From assembly GCA_022820125.1 (NCBI GenBank), contig JAJEGA010000095.1, positions 1 through 55,287 on the forward strand: 55,287 nt of DNA, read 5' to 3'. The DNA is from Anaerolineae bacterium (lineage in GTDB: Bacteria; Chloroflexota; Anaerolineae; Aggregatilineales; Phototrophicaceae). The translations under genes were made by a program, and so were the position numbers. The notes under the pieces are model-generated. The model had not been told where the DNA came from. It saw only the letters and a program-made list of their open reading frames with translations, and ran no database searches. The first letter of the stretch is position 1, and every line of letters begins with the position of its first letter. Positions 28,318 through 37,261 of this stretch are shown here, in pieces.

Positions 28318-29463
28318 ATGAACATCGGCATCCCCAAGGAAATTAAAACCGAAGAGCATCGCGTCGCCAGTCCGCCATCGGGCGCGCGCGAATTTGTAGA
28401 GCGCGGTCATACCGTCTTCGTTGAAAGCGGCGCGGGCTTGAGCAGCGGCTTCACCGACGAAGAGTACGCCAGCGCCGGCGCCGTCATTGTCGATACTGCC
28501 GATGACCTTTGGCTGTCATCGGATATGGTCATCAAGGTCAAAGAGCCGCAAGCGAGCGAATACCGCTACCTGCGCCCCAATCTGATTCTCTTCACATATC
28601 TCCACCTGGCGGCTGAGGAACAACTCGCCTTGGCATTGCTCGAAAGCGGCGTTACCGGCATCGCCTACGAAACGGTAGAAGATCGTCATGGACGGCTGCC
28701 CCTGTTGGAGCCGATGAGCGAAGTCGCCGGGCGCATGGCGGCGCAAGTGGTATCGCACTGCCTGGAGCGGCATCAGGGCGGGCGCGGCCTGCTGATGGGC
28801 GGCGTTCCCGGCGTGGCGGCGGCGCACGTAGTCATCCTGGGCGCGGGCACGGTCGGCACGAATGCGGCAAAAATCGCGCTGGGCATGGGCGCGCGCGTCA
28901 CCCTGCTCGACATTGACCTGGATCGCCTGCGTTACCTGGACGATGTTTTGGACGGCAATCTGAATACCCTGTATTCGAATCACATCAACATCGCCCGCTC
29001 CATTCAGACGGCTGACGCCCTGATCGGCTCCGTCTTGATCACCGGCGCGCGCGCCCCCATGCTGGTCACGCGAGACATGCTCCCGTCCATGCCAACCGGC
29101 AGCATCATCGTCGATGTCGCCGTCGATCAGGGCGGCTGCGTCGAAACCACGCGGCCTACCACCCATAGCGATCCCACCTTTGTCATTGACGGCGTTCTGC
29201 ATTATGGCGTCACCAATATGCCGGGCGCCGTTCCGCGAACATCCAGCCTGGCGCTGGCGAACGCGACCCTGCCCTACGCCTTTAAGCTCGCCGCCAACGG
29301 CGCCGCTGACGCCCTGCGCGCTGATCCCGCCCTGCTGCGGGGGCTCAATACCGCTGCCGGGCGCTGCGCCCATCCCGCCGTCGCCGAGACCTTTGGCTTG
29401 GAATACGTCGAGGCGGAACTCGCGCTGGATTATCTCAGCGCCGACGCCCTGCTCCCGCTCTGA
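28318..29463 (+). CDS. ald: alanine dehydrogenase
   Basis: A 381-residue NAD-dependent enzyme interconverting L-alanine and pyruvate plus ammonia. The family start MNIGIPKEIKTEEHRVA is present, with the substrate-binding VKEPQ lysine and the YLHLAAE histidine. The Rossmann motif is VVILGAGTVGTNAAKIALGM and the C-terminal segment NMPGAVPRTSSLALANATLP. About ten residues longer than the usual 370. It has its own promoter. Confidence 0.95.
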   Translation: MNIGIPKEIKTEEHRVASPPSGAREFVERGHTVFVESGAGLSSGFTDEEYASAGAVIVDTADDLWLSSDMVIKVKEPQASEYRYLRPNLILFTYLHLAAEEQLALALLESGVTGIAYETVEDRHGRLPLLEPMSEVAGRMAAQVVSHCLERHQGGRGLLMGGVPGVAAAHVVILGAGTVGTNAAKIALGMGARVTLLDIDLDRLRYLDDVLDGNLNTLYSNHINIARSIQTADALIGSVLITGARAPMLVTRDMLPSMPTGSIIVDVAVDQGGCVETTRPTTHSDPTFVIDGVLHYGVTNMPGAVPRTSSLALANATLPYAFKLAANGAADALRADPALLRGLNTAAGRCAHPAVAETFGLEYVEAELALDYLSADALLPL

Positions 29464-29550
29464 TAGCGCTGCAGAGCGAATGCGCCTCGCTGGTTTGGCT
29501 CGCGTGAATCAATCTACTGCCGCGCCCTGAACTCTGATACATTTGTAGCG

Positions 29551-30612
29551 GTGGATTCCCAAACTGATTCGGGCGGTCATAAGCCCGGTAAACAGCGGCG
29601 CATACGTCTCGCTCTGGCGGCAGGCGCGCTCGTCAGCGCCTTCTTTCTGTCATTGTCGTTTCGTGGTTTGCAGCCAGAGATGTTTTGGAGCAGCCTCGCG
29701 GAAGTCAGCCTGCCCTGGCTGCTGGTCGCCGTGCTTGTCTACTTCGCCGCAGTTGTGCTCATCGCCTTGCGCTGGCAATTCTTGCTCCGCGCCCTGAAGT
29801 TCGTTCCCCTGGCGTCGCTTACTAAAATGGTGTTCATCGGCTACATGGGCAACAATGTCTATCCCCTGCGCGCCGGCGATGGACTACGCATAATGCTGCT
29901 GCGCCGGGAGCATCAGGTAGCGCTGCTGCGCGCCACCACTATCATCGCCGTCGAGCATCTCTTTAATGGCGCGACCATGATTGTGTTCATCCTGTTGGGC
30001 TTGGCTGCCATCGACTTAAAATCGCCGACAGTGGAGGCAATCGTCGGGCTGACCATGCCGCTGGTCAGCATAGCCATCGTGGCTGCGCTCTTCCTAGCCG
30101 CGAAACCGGCTTTGCTTCGGCGGCTGGTCCGCCGGGCGGTCACAATCTTGCCGCGAGCTCCAGGACAAGCGGCTCAGCGCCTGAGCGAGGATGTCATCGC
30201 CGGCCTGGAAGGCTTGCGCAGCACCCGCCGTTTTCTGGGGGCGTTGCTGGTCTCCTTCCTCACCTGGGGCGTCGAAGCCGGCGCGTATTGGCTGGTCATG
30301 TTCGCATTTGGCTTGGAGCTCAACTACGCGGTGGCGCTGCTGCTGGTTGGCACGGTCAATCTGGCTGGGTTGATACCCGCCTCGCCTGGACAGGTGGGCG
30401 TCTACGAGTTCGTCATCATCAGCGTATTGACCGCGCTGGATATCGCCTTGCCGCTGGCAACAGCCTGCGCGGTTGTCATTCACGTTGTGATTTGGTTGCC
30501 GATAACATTAGCTGGTTTCGCGCTGCTGCTGAAACAGGGCATGGGATGGGCTGATATCGCGCGGGCGAAGAATATCGAGAGCGCGGCATCACCGCGGTCC
30601 GATGGCGGCTAG
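29551..30612 (+). CDS. YbhN/AglD-type flippase-like membrane protein
   Basis: A 353-residue integral membrane protein with about eight hydrophobic segments, of the lysylphosphatidylglycerol-synthase transmembrane (UPF0104) family. Characteristic parts are LRWQFLLRAL, GYMGNNVYPLRAGDGLRIML and AGLIPASPGQVGVYEF. There is no synthetase domain, so it is not an MprF. Members are thought to move lipid or glycolipid intermediates. Start GTG 29551. Its TAG overlaps the stop of the converging aldo/keto reductase (CTAG at 30609-30612). Confidence 0.8.
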   Translation: MDSQTDSGGHKPGKQRRIRLALAAGALVSAFFLSLSFRGLQPEMFWSSLAEVSLPWLLVAVLVYFAAVVLIALRWQFLLRALKFVPLASLTKMVFIGYMGNNVYPLRAGDGLRIMLLRREHQVALLRATTIIAVEHLFNGATMIVFILLGLAAIDLKSPTVEAIVGLTMPLVSIAIVAALFLAAKPALLRRLVRRAVTILPRAPGQAAQRLSEDVIAGLEGLRSTRRFLGALLVSFLTWGVEAGAYWLVMFAFGLELNYAVALLLVGTVNLAGLIPASPGQVGVYEFVIISVLTALDIALPLATACAVVIHVVIWLPITLAGFALLLKQGMGWADIARAKNIESAASPRSDGG

Positions 30613-31577
30613 ACGTCTACCGCCGTATCGAAGTGTTTCAGCAGCGGCGCCAATTCCTCCCAAAGCTGGTCAGGAATTTCGAGCTGCGCCGCCGCCATGC
30701 TTGATCGCGCCTCCGCCGGCAAGCGCGCGCCCGGGATGACGGATGCGACCTGCGGATGACGCGTGCACCATTGCAAGGCTACGGCAAGCATGGGCACATC
30801 GTAACGCTGGCAAAGCTGCTGTATCCGGCTGACGCAATCGAGACATTCCGGCGAAAACATGCGGTTGAGATACTTGGCATCCGCTTTTGGACCAGTGACC
30901 AGCAGGCTGCGCTCCAGCGGCGTCGCCCCGACCAAGCCGACATCATGCTCTGCCGCCGCCGCGAAGATCTCGCGTTCGGCAATATGATTTATGAGACTCC
31001 AGCAATCCGCGATGACCGCCGCATCAAACTCGCCCGTCTTGATATATGCCAAATTCGTCGGCGGATTATTTGCCGCTGTGCCGATGTGATCAATGACGCC
31101 CTGTTTCTGCAAGCGACGCAGCGCGCCCAATGCGCCGCCCGCCGAAAGCACCTCCTGCATCGGCTGCCCCATCGCATCATGGATATAGACGATTTCGAGG
31201 CGGTCCAAGCCCATGCGCTTCAGGCTGTCATCGACGCTGCGCAGTATCCCGTCGTAGCTGAAATCGTAGCGATCAAACCAGCGGCCGGCCTTCGTCGTCA
31301 CGATGATCTTGTCTTTGGCTGCTGGCCGCATCCGCAGCGCTTCGCCAATCATCGTCTCGCTCAAGCCGCGATTGTAAAGCACTGCCGTATCCAAGAAAGC
31401 GCAGCCGGCGTCGATCGCCGCCACCAAGGTGCGCAGGCCCAACTCCTCATCAAGCCGGCGCTCAGCTTCGTCCACTTCGACGACCGTATCATTCTGCGTC
31501 GGCACGCCGATGAAAGCCGTGCCGACGCCGACGATGGGCAATTGCAATTCCGTGCGCCCCAGACGCTTGCTGCGCAT
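30609..31577 (-). CDS. aldo/keto reductase
   Basis: A 322-residue NADPH-dependent oxidoreductase with a TIM-barrel fold. Catalytic tetrad: Asp and Tyr in FLDTAVLYNRGLSE, Lys in IIVTTKAGRW and His in VYIHDAMG. It resembles the L-fucose/D-threo-aldose dehydrogenase branch; the substrate is not certain. ATG 31577 overlaps the uppS stop (TGATG), so it is co-translated with uppS, although no link to lipid-carrier synthesis is known. Confidence 0.85.
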   Translation of the reverse strand: MRSKRLGRTELQLPIVGVGTAFIGVPTQNDTVVEVDEAERRLDEELGLRTLVAAIDAGCAFLDTAVLYNRGLSETMIGEALRMRPAAKDKIIVTTKAGRWFDRYDFSYDGILRSVDDSLKRMGLDRLEIVYIHDAMGQPMQEVLSAGGALGALRRLQKQGVIDHIGTAANNPPTNLAYIKTGEFDAAVIADCWSLINHIAEREIFAAAAEHDVGLVGATPLERSLLVTGPKADAKYLNRMFSPECLDCVSRIQQLCQRYDVPMLAVALQWCTRHPQVASVIPGARLPAEARSSMAAAQLEIPDQLWEELAPLLKHFDTAVDV

Positions 31578-32374
31578 CACAAGCTTCGCTCCTTGATTCC
31601 TGTTCGCCCGCCGAATTCGGCATCAATCTGATCATCCGTTTTGCCGAAACGCCGTCTCCGATTGCCATATTCGACCAGCGCCTGGTAAAACTCGCCGCGC
31701 CCAAAATCGGGCCAATAGGTTTCCGTGGTATAGATCTCGCTATAGGCGCCCTGCCAGATCAAGAAATTGCTCAAACGAAATTCGCCGCTGGTGCGAATGA
31801 TCAAATCGGGATCAGGCAGATCGCTGGTATACATATAGTTGTTGATGGTGGCTTCGGTGATGTCTTCCGGCGCGATGCCGGCGCGCACGATATTTTGGAC
31901 CGCATGGACGATTTCGTCGCGCCCGCCATAATTGAAGGCGACGTTGAGGATCAAGCGCTGGTTGTCGCGCGTATAATCGCAGGCTTCAACCACCTTGCGC
32001 GCCAGCCGCTGCTGGATGCCATCCAGTTCGCCTATGTGGCGAATCTGTACGCCCTCCTCGTCCAACTCCTGCAATTCACGGTCGATGACCATCTCCAGAA
32101 TACGCATCAATAACATGACCTCGCGCCGGGGCCGCGACCAGTTTTCGGTCGAGAAGGCGTAAATGGTCATGATCCGCACGCCAAATTCGACTGCCGCGCG
32201 GATAATCCGGCGCAGATTCTCCGTGCCTTGGCGATGACCAGCCGAACGAGGCAATCCCCGCTGCCTCGCCCAACGACCATTGCCGTCCATGATGATAGCC
32301 ACGTGTTCCGGGCATTTATCCAGCGGCGGCAAGGCAACGCGCTCGCGCCGCGATTCTCTTGTCATGACTGTCAT
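31577..32374 (-). CDS. uppS: isoprenyl (undecaprenyl) diphosphate synthase
   Basis: A 265-residue cis-prenyltransferase making the lipid carrier for peptidoglycan and other surface polymers. AIIMDGNGRWARQRGLPR holds the catalytic Asp; GHRQGTENLRRII, YAFSTENWSRP, NYGGRDEIV and LPDPDLIIRTSGEFRLSNFL follow in the canonical order, ending with YWPDFGRGEF. It lies 128 bp after frr on the same strand. Confidence 0.95.
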   Translation of the reverse strand: MTVMTRESRRERVALPPLDKCPEHVAIIMDGNGRWARQRGLPRSAGHRQGTENLRRIIRAAVEFGVRIMTIYAFSTENWSRPRREVMLLMRILEMVIDRELQELDEEGVQIRHIGELDGIQQRLARKVVEACDYTRDNQRLILNVAFNYGGRDEIVHAVQNIVRAGIAPEDITEATINNYMYTSDLPDPDLIIRTSGEFRLSNFLIWQGAYSEIYTTETYWPDFGRGEFYQALVEYGNRRRRFGKTDDQIDAEFGGRTGIKERSL

Positions 32375-32502
32375 AAATTCTTCCCGTGACGCCTAAGCCA
32401 TTTTCCGCAGCAGCCCGTCATCTAGCGTGTACACCAACGCGCGATTCACTCCTCATTGCTTCTGATCCAACTGCCATCCGCTTTAGGAATGCCGCAACCC
32501 GG

Positions 32503-33060
32503 TCACACCTCCATGATGTCCCGTTCCTTTTCCGCGCCCAACTCGCCGACCTGAGCGATGTATTTGTCGGTGAGCTTCTGAACTTCATCCTCGCCCCGCT
32601 TGCAATCATCTTCCGAAATCAACTTCTCTTTTTCAAAATCTTTTAAATCGCTATTTGCCGAGCGCCGTATATTTCGAATGGCGACGCGCGTGTCTTCCAT
32701 CCGCCGATTGAGAAACTTCACCAATTCCTGACGGCGTTCACGCGTCAAAGCCGGCATATTCAAACGGATGTTCTCGCCATCGACATTGGGATTCACGCCA
32801 ATATCCGACTTTTGAATCGCCTTTTCAATGTTCTGCACCGCGGCTTTGTCATAAGGGCGAATCAATATCAGCATCGCTTCCGGCGTTGAGATATTGGCGA
32901 TCTGCCGCAATTCCGTGCCTTGGCCGTAATAGTCGACCATCATGCGATCCACCAAGGCGACGCTCGCCCGTCCGCTGCGCATCCGGCTTAGCTCATCGCG
33001 AAAAACGGCGAGAGTCGATTTCATCTTATCGCTCGCCTCATCAAGTATGTCTTCAATCAT
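32503..33060 (-). CDS. frr: ribosome recycling factor
   Basis: A 185-residue protein that splits post-termination ribosomes with EF-G. MRSGRASVALVDRMMVDYYG, MLILIRPYDKAAVQNIEKAI, IRLNMPALTRERRQELVKFL and RNIRRSANSDLKDFEKEKLI are canonical. ATG 33060 has AAAGGAGC at good spacing; the frame extends 19 codons upstream without similarity. The usual upstream pyrH and tsf are missing. Confidence 0.96.
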   Translation of the reverse strand: MIEDILDEASDKMKSTLAVFRDELSRMRSGRASVALVDRMMVDYYGQGTELRQIANISTPEAMLILIRPYDKAAVQNIEKAIQKSDIGVNPNVDGENIRLNMPALTRERRQELVKFLNRRMEDTRVAIRNIRRSANSDLKDFEKEKLISEDDCKRGEDEVQKLTDKYIAQVGELGAEKERDIMEV

Positions 33061-33229
33061 CGTGGCGCTCCTTTGTCGTACACCGCTGCCGCTCGCGTCG
33101 CCGCTCTGCCGCCGCAAAATACGCCAGCATCCGAGATGGTCGACGCTTTGCGTCGTTCGTGCAAGCAGCTGATTCTGGCTTGCGCTTGATCATCCGCGCC
33201 GCCTCGGACGGATGCCGCCGAATGCCACT

Positions 33230-33258
33230 ATTATATCGCCACTTGCCCGACCGCGTAA
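33230..33258 (-). promoter_or_regulatory. possible promoter for frr-uppS
   Basis: Minus strand: perfect TATAAT (33230-33235), 17-bp spacer and a weak -35 TTACGC (33253-33258). The start would be about 160 nt before frr. Confidence 0.4.
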
Positions 33259-33270
33259 GCGCAATGACGA

Positions 33271-33402
33271 TCATGATGGCGGTCGCATCGGCGCCCGCTT
33301 CTCGCGAGAGCGCACCAGATAAACCGTCACCATGCCACCTTGCCCGACCAGTCTGACGATTTCGTATCCGTTTACCGTCTTGCCAATGAGATCTGAGGAC
33401 AT
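33271..33402 (-). pseudogene. N-terminal remnant of a PknB-type Ser/Thr protein kinase
   Basis: 43 codons from ATG 33402: SSDLIGKTVNGYEIVRLVGQ, then GGMVTVYLVRSREKR and a stop at 33271. This is the start of a Hanks-type kinase with the glycine-rich loop (GQGGMVTVY). The invariant Lys and everything after it are missing, and no other frame continues the kinase. A perfect TATAAT lies about 80 bp upstream, so the stub may still be transcribed. It sits in the otherwise gene-free 594 bp between frr and cdsA. Confidence 0.7.
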
Positions 33403-33484
33403 CCTGCCTACCGTCAGCGGCTTGCCTGCGCTGGCGCGGGTTCCAACCTCGCGTCAGCCCAGTTTTTCCTGCGGCGCGCTATCA

Positions 33485-33514
33485 ATTATATGCCATGCCC
33501 AAGTCGCGCTAGAA
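33485..33514 (-). promoter_or_regulatory. possible promoter of the kinase remnant
   Basis: Minus strand TATAAT at 33485-33490 with a weak -35 (TTCTAG, 33509-33514, 18-bp spacer). It is oriented toward the kinase stub. Confidence 0.35.
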
Positions 33515-33585
33515 CACCCAAAACCCGCCTGCCTGGCTTGCCGTTCCGCAGGTCCGGCAACCTCTCGAGCTGGCAGCCGTCAAAC

Positions 33586-33614
33586 TTGACAGAATACGGC
33601 TCTGAATCGAAAAT
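33586..33614 (+). promoter_or_regulatory. sigma-70 promoter of cdsA
   Basis: Perfect -35 TTGACA (33586-33591), 17-bp spacer, -10 GAAAAT (33609-33614). Start near 33621, about 34 nt before ATG 33655. It excludes the longer open frame from 33490. Confidence 0.6.
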
Positions 33615-33654
33615 AGAGTCATTCGTCTTGATTCTGCCGCTGGGGGCAGATGAC

Positions 33655-34506
33655 ATGCATGATGGTCTCTTTTCCGATTCAAGTAACTCAGCCGATTTGC
33701 GCGAACGGCTAATCACGGCTGGCTTGCTGCTGCCCATTGCGATTTTGGCTTCGCTCGTCGGCGGATGGCTCTTCGTGCTCCTGGCGCTGCCAGTCATGTG
33801 CGTCGGCATGCTGGAATTCTACGTGATGGAAAAAGACACCACCATGCAAGGCAGCTCGCTCACGGGCATCCCCACCGGCATCGCCCTGGTCCTGGGCTTT
33901 TTCTTGAACCTGAACTGGTTGTGGCAGGTCGCGCTAATTGCCGGCATTGCGCTCACGCTAGTCCTGGAATTGTCGCGCCAGCACCACCAGCCAGACCGCG
34001 CTATGAAACAGGTCGGCACCACATTATGCGGCGTCTTCTACATCGCCTTCCCCACCGCCTTCTTGATCAGCTTGCGTAATGCGCCGCAGAATGGCTTAAT
34101 ATGGCTATTCGTCGTCTACGCAATCACCTGGGGGACGGACACCTTCGCGTACGTCTTTGGCAAGACTTTTGGCCGCACAAAACTGGCGCCGCTGATATCG
34201 CCCAACAAGACCGTTGAAGGCGCTATCGGCGGCATACTGGCTGCTTGGATCCCCGCCTTCAGCCTCCTTGTATTCACCGGCGCCTTTGAGCCGAAATTGA
34301 TTCCGATGATTGTCGCCGGTCCCTTCCTGGCTGTTAGCGGCGACCTATTCGAATCGGCGCTTAAGCGCTTCTTCCGCGTCAAGGACAGTTATGTCGCTGG
34401 CTTTAATGTCTTTCCCGGGCATGGCGGTGTGCTCGACCGCATTGACGCCTTGGTTTGGGTCGCAAGCTGGGTATTCCTATACCTCTTCGCAGTCGGCGTC
34501 ATTTAG
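33655..34506 (+). CDS. cdsA: phosphatidate cytidylyltransferase
   Basis: A 283-residue integral membrane enzyme making CDP-diacylglycerol, the branch point of phospholipid synthesis. It has about seven to eight membrane segments. The family signature is near the C-terminus: SALKRFFRVKDSYVAG, then FPGHGGVLDRIDAL. LISPNKTVEGAIGG is also typical. ATG 33655 is preferred: it follows GGGGGC and a good promoter. It is usually found downstream of frr-uppS, but here it is divergent from them. Confidence 0.92.
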   Translation: MHDGLFSDSSNSADLRERLITAGLLLPIAILASLVGGWLFVLLALPVMCVGMLEFYVMEKDTTMQGSSLTGIPTGIALVLGFFLNLNWLWQVALIAGIALTLVLELSRQHHQPDRAMKQVGTTLCGVFYIAFPTAFLISLRNAPQNGLIWLFVVYAITWGTDTFAYVFGKTFGRTKLAPLISPNKTVEGAIGGILAAWIPAFSLLVFTGAFEPKLIPMIVAGPFLAVSGDLFESALKRFFRVKDSYVAGFNVFPGHGGVLDRIDALVWVASWVFLYLFAVGVI

Positions 34507-34531
34507 CGCCTGCCCGCCAGCGTGAGCATCT

Positions 34532-34560
34532 TTGAAGCGCATCATAGAATAAGCTATAAT
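34532..34560 (+). promoter_or_regulatory. putative promoter of the SRPBCC gene
   Basis: TTGAAG (34532-34537), 17-bp spacer, perfect TATAAT (34555-34560), about 83 nt before ATG 34650. Confidence 0.5.
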
Positions 34561-34649
34561 GATGCCAATTGCGCTGTCTTGGCGCGAGCGACTCTTCTAG
34601 GGACAGGCGCGAAATACGTAGCCCATCACGCAGCGAAAGCGGGTGCCGA

Positions 34650-35117
34650 ATGCCGAAGTTTGAAACGCAAGTGCTGATAAATCGCCCGGTTTTCCACGTA
34701 TTCCGTTATGTTGGGGATTTCAACAACGATGTGCATTGGCGCAACGTCCAGGGCGTCGGCATCACCAGCGGCGACCCGATCCGCGCCGGCACAATGGTGG
34801 CGATGACGCGCCGCATCATGGGCAGAAAGGGCTTTGTCAACAGCGATGTCACCGACTTCGAACGCAACAAGAAAATTGAATTCAAAGGGTCTTATTGGGG
34901 CTTTCCCTTCGTCAGCACCATGACTTTCGAGCACCGCGGTCAACAGACCAACGTGCGCGAAACCCTCGATATCCGCACGCGCTGGTTCTTCTGGTTCGGG
35001 ATTTTCTTCAACTTGACGCTGAAGGGCGTCCTCCAGCGCGAACTAAACAAACTCAAAGAAATCATGGACGGACATGGCGACCGCAAGTCGGTCACGCCAC
35101 AGCCGATACCCGAATAA
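34650..35117 (+). CDS. SRPBCC (START-like) family protein
   Basis: A 155-residue single-domain protein. The N-terminus KFETQVLINRPVFHVFRYVG matches the polyketide-cyclase/dehydrase family, in which a hydrophobic cavity binds a lipid or other small ligand. A basic helix with aromatic residues (TRWFFWFGIFFNLTLKGVLQ) near 120-140 may touch the membrane. Ligand unknown. Confidence 0.7.
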   Translation: MPKFETQVLINRPVFHVFRYVGDFNNDVHWRNVQGVGITSGDPIRAGTMVAMTRRIMGRKGFVNSDVTDFERNKKIEFKGSYWGFPFVSTMTFEHRGQQTNVRETLDIRTRWFFWFGIFFNLTLKGVLQRELNKLKEIMDGHGDRKSVTPQPIPE

Positions 35118-35167
35118 AGTCGCGTTTGCTCAGCTGATCGAAGCCATCGCGCTTAAGTCATCAACCC

Positions 35168-36040
35168 TTAGAGAGCGTCGACTTTGTCCTTTTCCGGATT
35201 GTAGTGGTCGCTGCGCAAGCCGATTTTCCAGGCGTACTGCGCGATCAAATGCTGGGTGGAAAAGTGCTGCATCAGATTAAACAGGTAGTAGATGATAAGC
35301 GACAGCGTGACCCCCGCGAGCATATTGGCGTTCAAGAGCCCGCCGAAGACGCCGTCCACCGCCTGCCGCACGACGCCGTATAGGAGCGAGATCGCAATCA
35401 TATACAGCAGCAAGGTGAAGCCCGGTCCTCTATTTTCGCGGGCTATGCGTATGTTGCGCCGAATCTGCCAAGCGGCTCTGTAATCGCCTTCCGCGGCGAA
35501 GCGCGCCATGCCCACAAAGTAAGCCCAGCCCATCACCAATGCCGCGCCCACCACGATGACGAAGGATGCGAGGGCGGCCAGCAGGCCTAAAATGTCAATG
35601 ATTTGCCCCAGCAAGCCGGTTAGCGTCACCATAATAACCATGAGCAAGACGAACAGCACCCAGTAGGCGGCGCTCGCTGCGAAGAGGGCGGCGCCGTCTT
35701 TGATATTCTGCCCGAGGTTAACCTCCGGCATCCAAGTTTCCTCGCGCATGACCGCGCGGATGACCTCAACGCTGTAACCTGATAGCCAGAAGCCGGAGAC
35801 GATCGCCACCAAAGCCAGCCCAAAGAAGCCAGTGATGGTCGTGCCGCTGAGAGGTTGGAGCGTTTCCGTATGCGACTGGCTAACATCGAGGTTGGTCATC
35901 GCCGTCAGCAGCGGCGTCCAGTCATGGGAGTTTATGATCATGGCGATGAAGACGGCAAAGGCGATCGTCATTGCCAGAACGATGCTCATGACTTTGGCAA
36001 AGTTCTGAAATGGATATTTAATTGCGTTGGTAAAGTTCAT
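35168..36040 (-). CDS. DUF4013-type membrane protein
   Basis: A 290-residue protein with six or seven hydrophobic segments. AIKYPFQNFAKVMSI at the start and GYSVEVIRAVMREETWMPEV resemble the DUF4013 family. The C-terminus is hydrophilic. SD AGAGAGGA precedes ATG 36040. Function unknown. Confidence 0.7.
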   Translation of the reverse strand: MNFTNAIKYPFQNFAKVMSIVLAMTIAFAVFIAMIINSHDWTPLLTAMTNLDVSQSHTETLQPLSGTTITGFFGLALVAIVSGFWLSGYSVEVIRAVMREETWMPEVNLGQNIKDGAALFAASAAYWVLFVLLMVIMVTLTGLLGQIIDILGLLAALASFVIVVGAALVMGWAYFVGMARFAAEGDYRAAWQIRRNIRIARENRGPGFTLLLYMIAISLLYGVVRQAVDGVFGGLLNANMLAGVTLSLIIYYLFNLMQHFSTQHLIAQYAWKIGLRSDHYNPEKDKVDAL

Positions 36041-36103
36041 CGTGTCCTCTCTCGTTTGCTTAACGTGGCTATCATACCATAGAGTGCGCGGGCTACTTAC
36101 TGT

Positions 36104-37072
36104 CTATCGCTCTTCCAAACGATCATGCGCCGGCGGCGGCGTCGAAGAAAGCGCCGAAATCTCGTCATACCACGCCGGCGTCAGCGCCACATCCAGCGCC
36201 GCCAGCGACGACTCCAGCTGCGCCAGATTGCGCGCCCCGATAATCGGCGCCGTAATCGCCGGATGCGCCATCACCCAAGCCACCGCGAGCGTCGCCGGCT
36301 GCAATCCCCGCGCGCTTGCATGGGCGGCGAAATCGGCCGCTGACTGATAATAATCCGCCAAGCCATAACGCTTGCTGTACATCCGGTTTTCGATCAGGCG
36401 CCCGGCATCGGCTCTGCCGTCAGCCGCGTACTTGCCCGTCAGCAAGCCGCCGCCCAGCGGACTGTAGGGAATGACGCCAATATCTTCGTTGGCCGCCATC
36501 GGCAAGATCTCGACCTCCGCCTGCCGCTTGACCAGGTTGTACATCGGCTGCAGGCATTCGATCCGCGCCAGCCCTTCCCGCGCCGCGATGCCCTGCGCCT
36601 TCATCACCTGCCAAGCAGCCCAGTTGCTGACCGCCGGGTACAGGATCTTGCCCTGCCGCGCGAGGTCGTCCAGCGCCCGCAGCGATTCTTCAATCGGCGT
36701 CTCAGCGTCATAATGATGCAAGAAATAAACATCAATGCGGTCGGTCTTCAGCCGCCGCAGGCTCTCCTCCACCGCAATCTGAATATGCCGCCTAGAGGCC
36801 CCGCCCTGATTGACATCATCGCCGGTTTGGGAGACGACTTTGGTCGTCAGCACAATGTCATCTCGACAATCGGCGATCAGCTCGCCCAGAATCTCCTCAG
36901 ACCGTCCGCCGGCGTAAGTATTGGCGCAATCGAAGAAGTTGATGCCGACCTCGCGGCAGCGCTGGAACATCCGCGCTGATTCCGTCTCATCGGCGATGTC
37001 GCCGAAAGACATCGTGCCGAAGCAAAGCGGCGACACCTTGACGCCTGTGCGACCCAGTATCCGATAATCCAC
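36104..37072 (-). CDS. aldo/keto reductase
   Basis: A 322-residue protein of the AKR superfamily. Catalytic Asp and Tyr in FFDCANTYAGGRSEE, Lys in IVLTTKVVSQ, His in VYFLHHYD; NADPH-binding end IIGARNLAQLESSLAALDV. It resembles the YajO/Tas-like branch. It is not closely similar to the reductase at 30609. Substrate unknown. Confidence 0.87.
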   Translation of the reverse strand: MDYRILGRTGVKVSPLCFGTMSFGDIADETESARMFQRCREVGINFFDCANTYAGGRSEEILGELIADCRDDIVLTTKVVSQTGDDVNQGGASRRHIQIAVEESLRRLKTDRIDVYFLHHYDAETPIEESLRALDDLARQGKILYPAVSNWAAWQVMKAQGIAAREGLARIECLQPMYNLVKRQAEVEILPMAANEDIGVIPYSPLGGGLLTGKYAADGRADAGRLIENRMYSKRYGLADYYQSAADFAAHASARGLQPATLAVAWVMAHPAITAPIIGARNLAQLESSLAALDVALTPAWYDEISALSSTPPPAHDRLEER

Positions 37073-37160
37073 GTTGCAACCTTTCCCTTAATGCTGCCTA
37101 GTTTGAAATGATTAAGCCTGTCGATTCAAGAAAGCTGTCAGACGAAACGAAATGTTGTAC

Positions 37161-37183
37161 GGGCGAGCGCCGGCGGGTCGCCC
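37161..37183. repeat. small palindrome GGGCGA/TCGCCC
   Basis: GGGCGA (37161-37166) and TCGCCC (37178-37183) with a G+C-rich loop resemble one arm of the family 1 element core. It lies in the 189-bp gap before the PhzF-like gene stop, where nothing else is seen. Confidence 0.35.
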
Positions 37184-37261
37184 GCTTGCGCACTATTTTC
37201 CGGGCAAGTCTCGCATGATTTAGCCGAGTCAGTTCGTAACCCAAAGTCGCTTTGAATACGC

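Noticed and set aside
29551..30612. MprF lysylphosphatidylglycerol synthase
   Set aside because: Only the membrane part is present; there is no aminoacyl-transfer domain.
33053..33274. Small minus-strand gene between frr and the kinase remnant
   Set aside because: Basic, low-information translation without family similarity, and it overlaps the frr leader.
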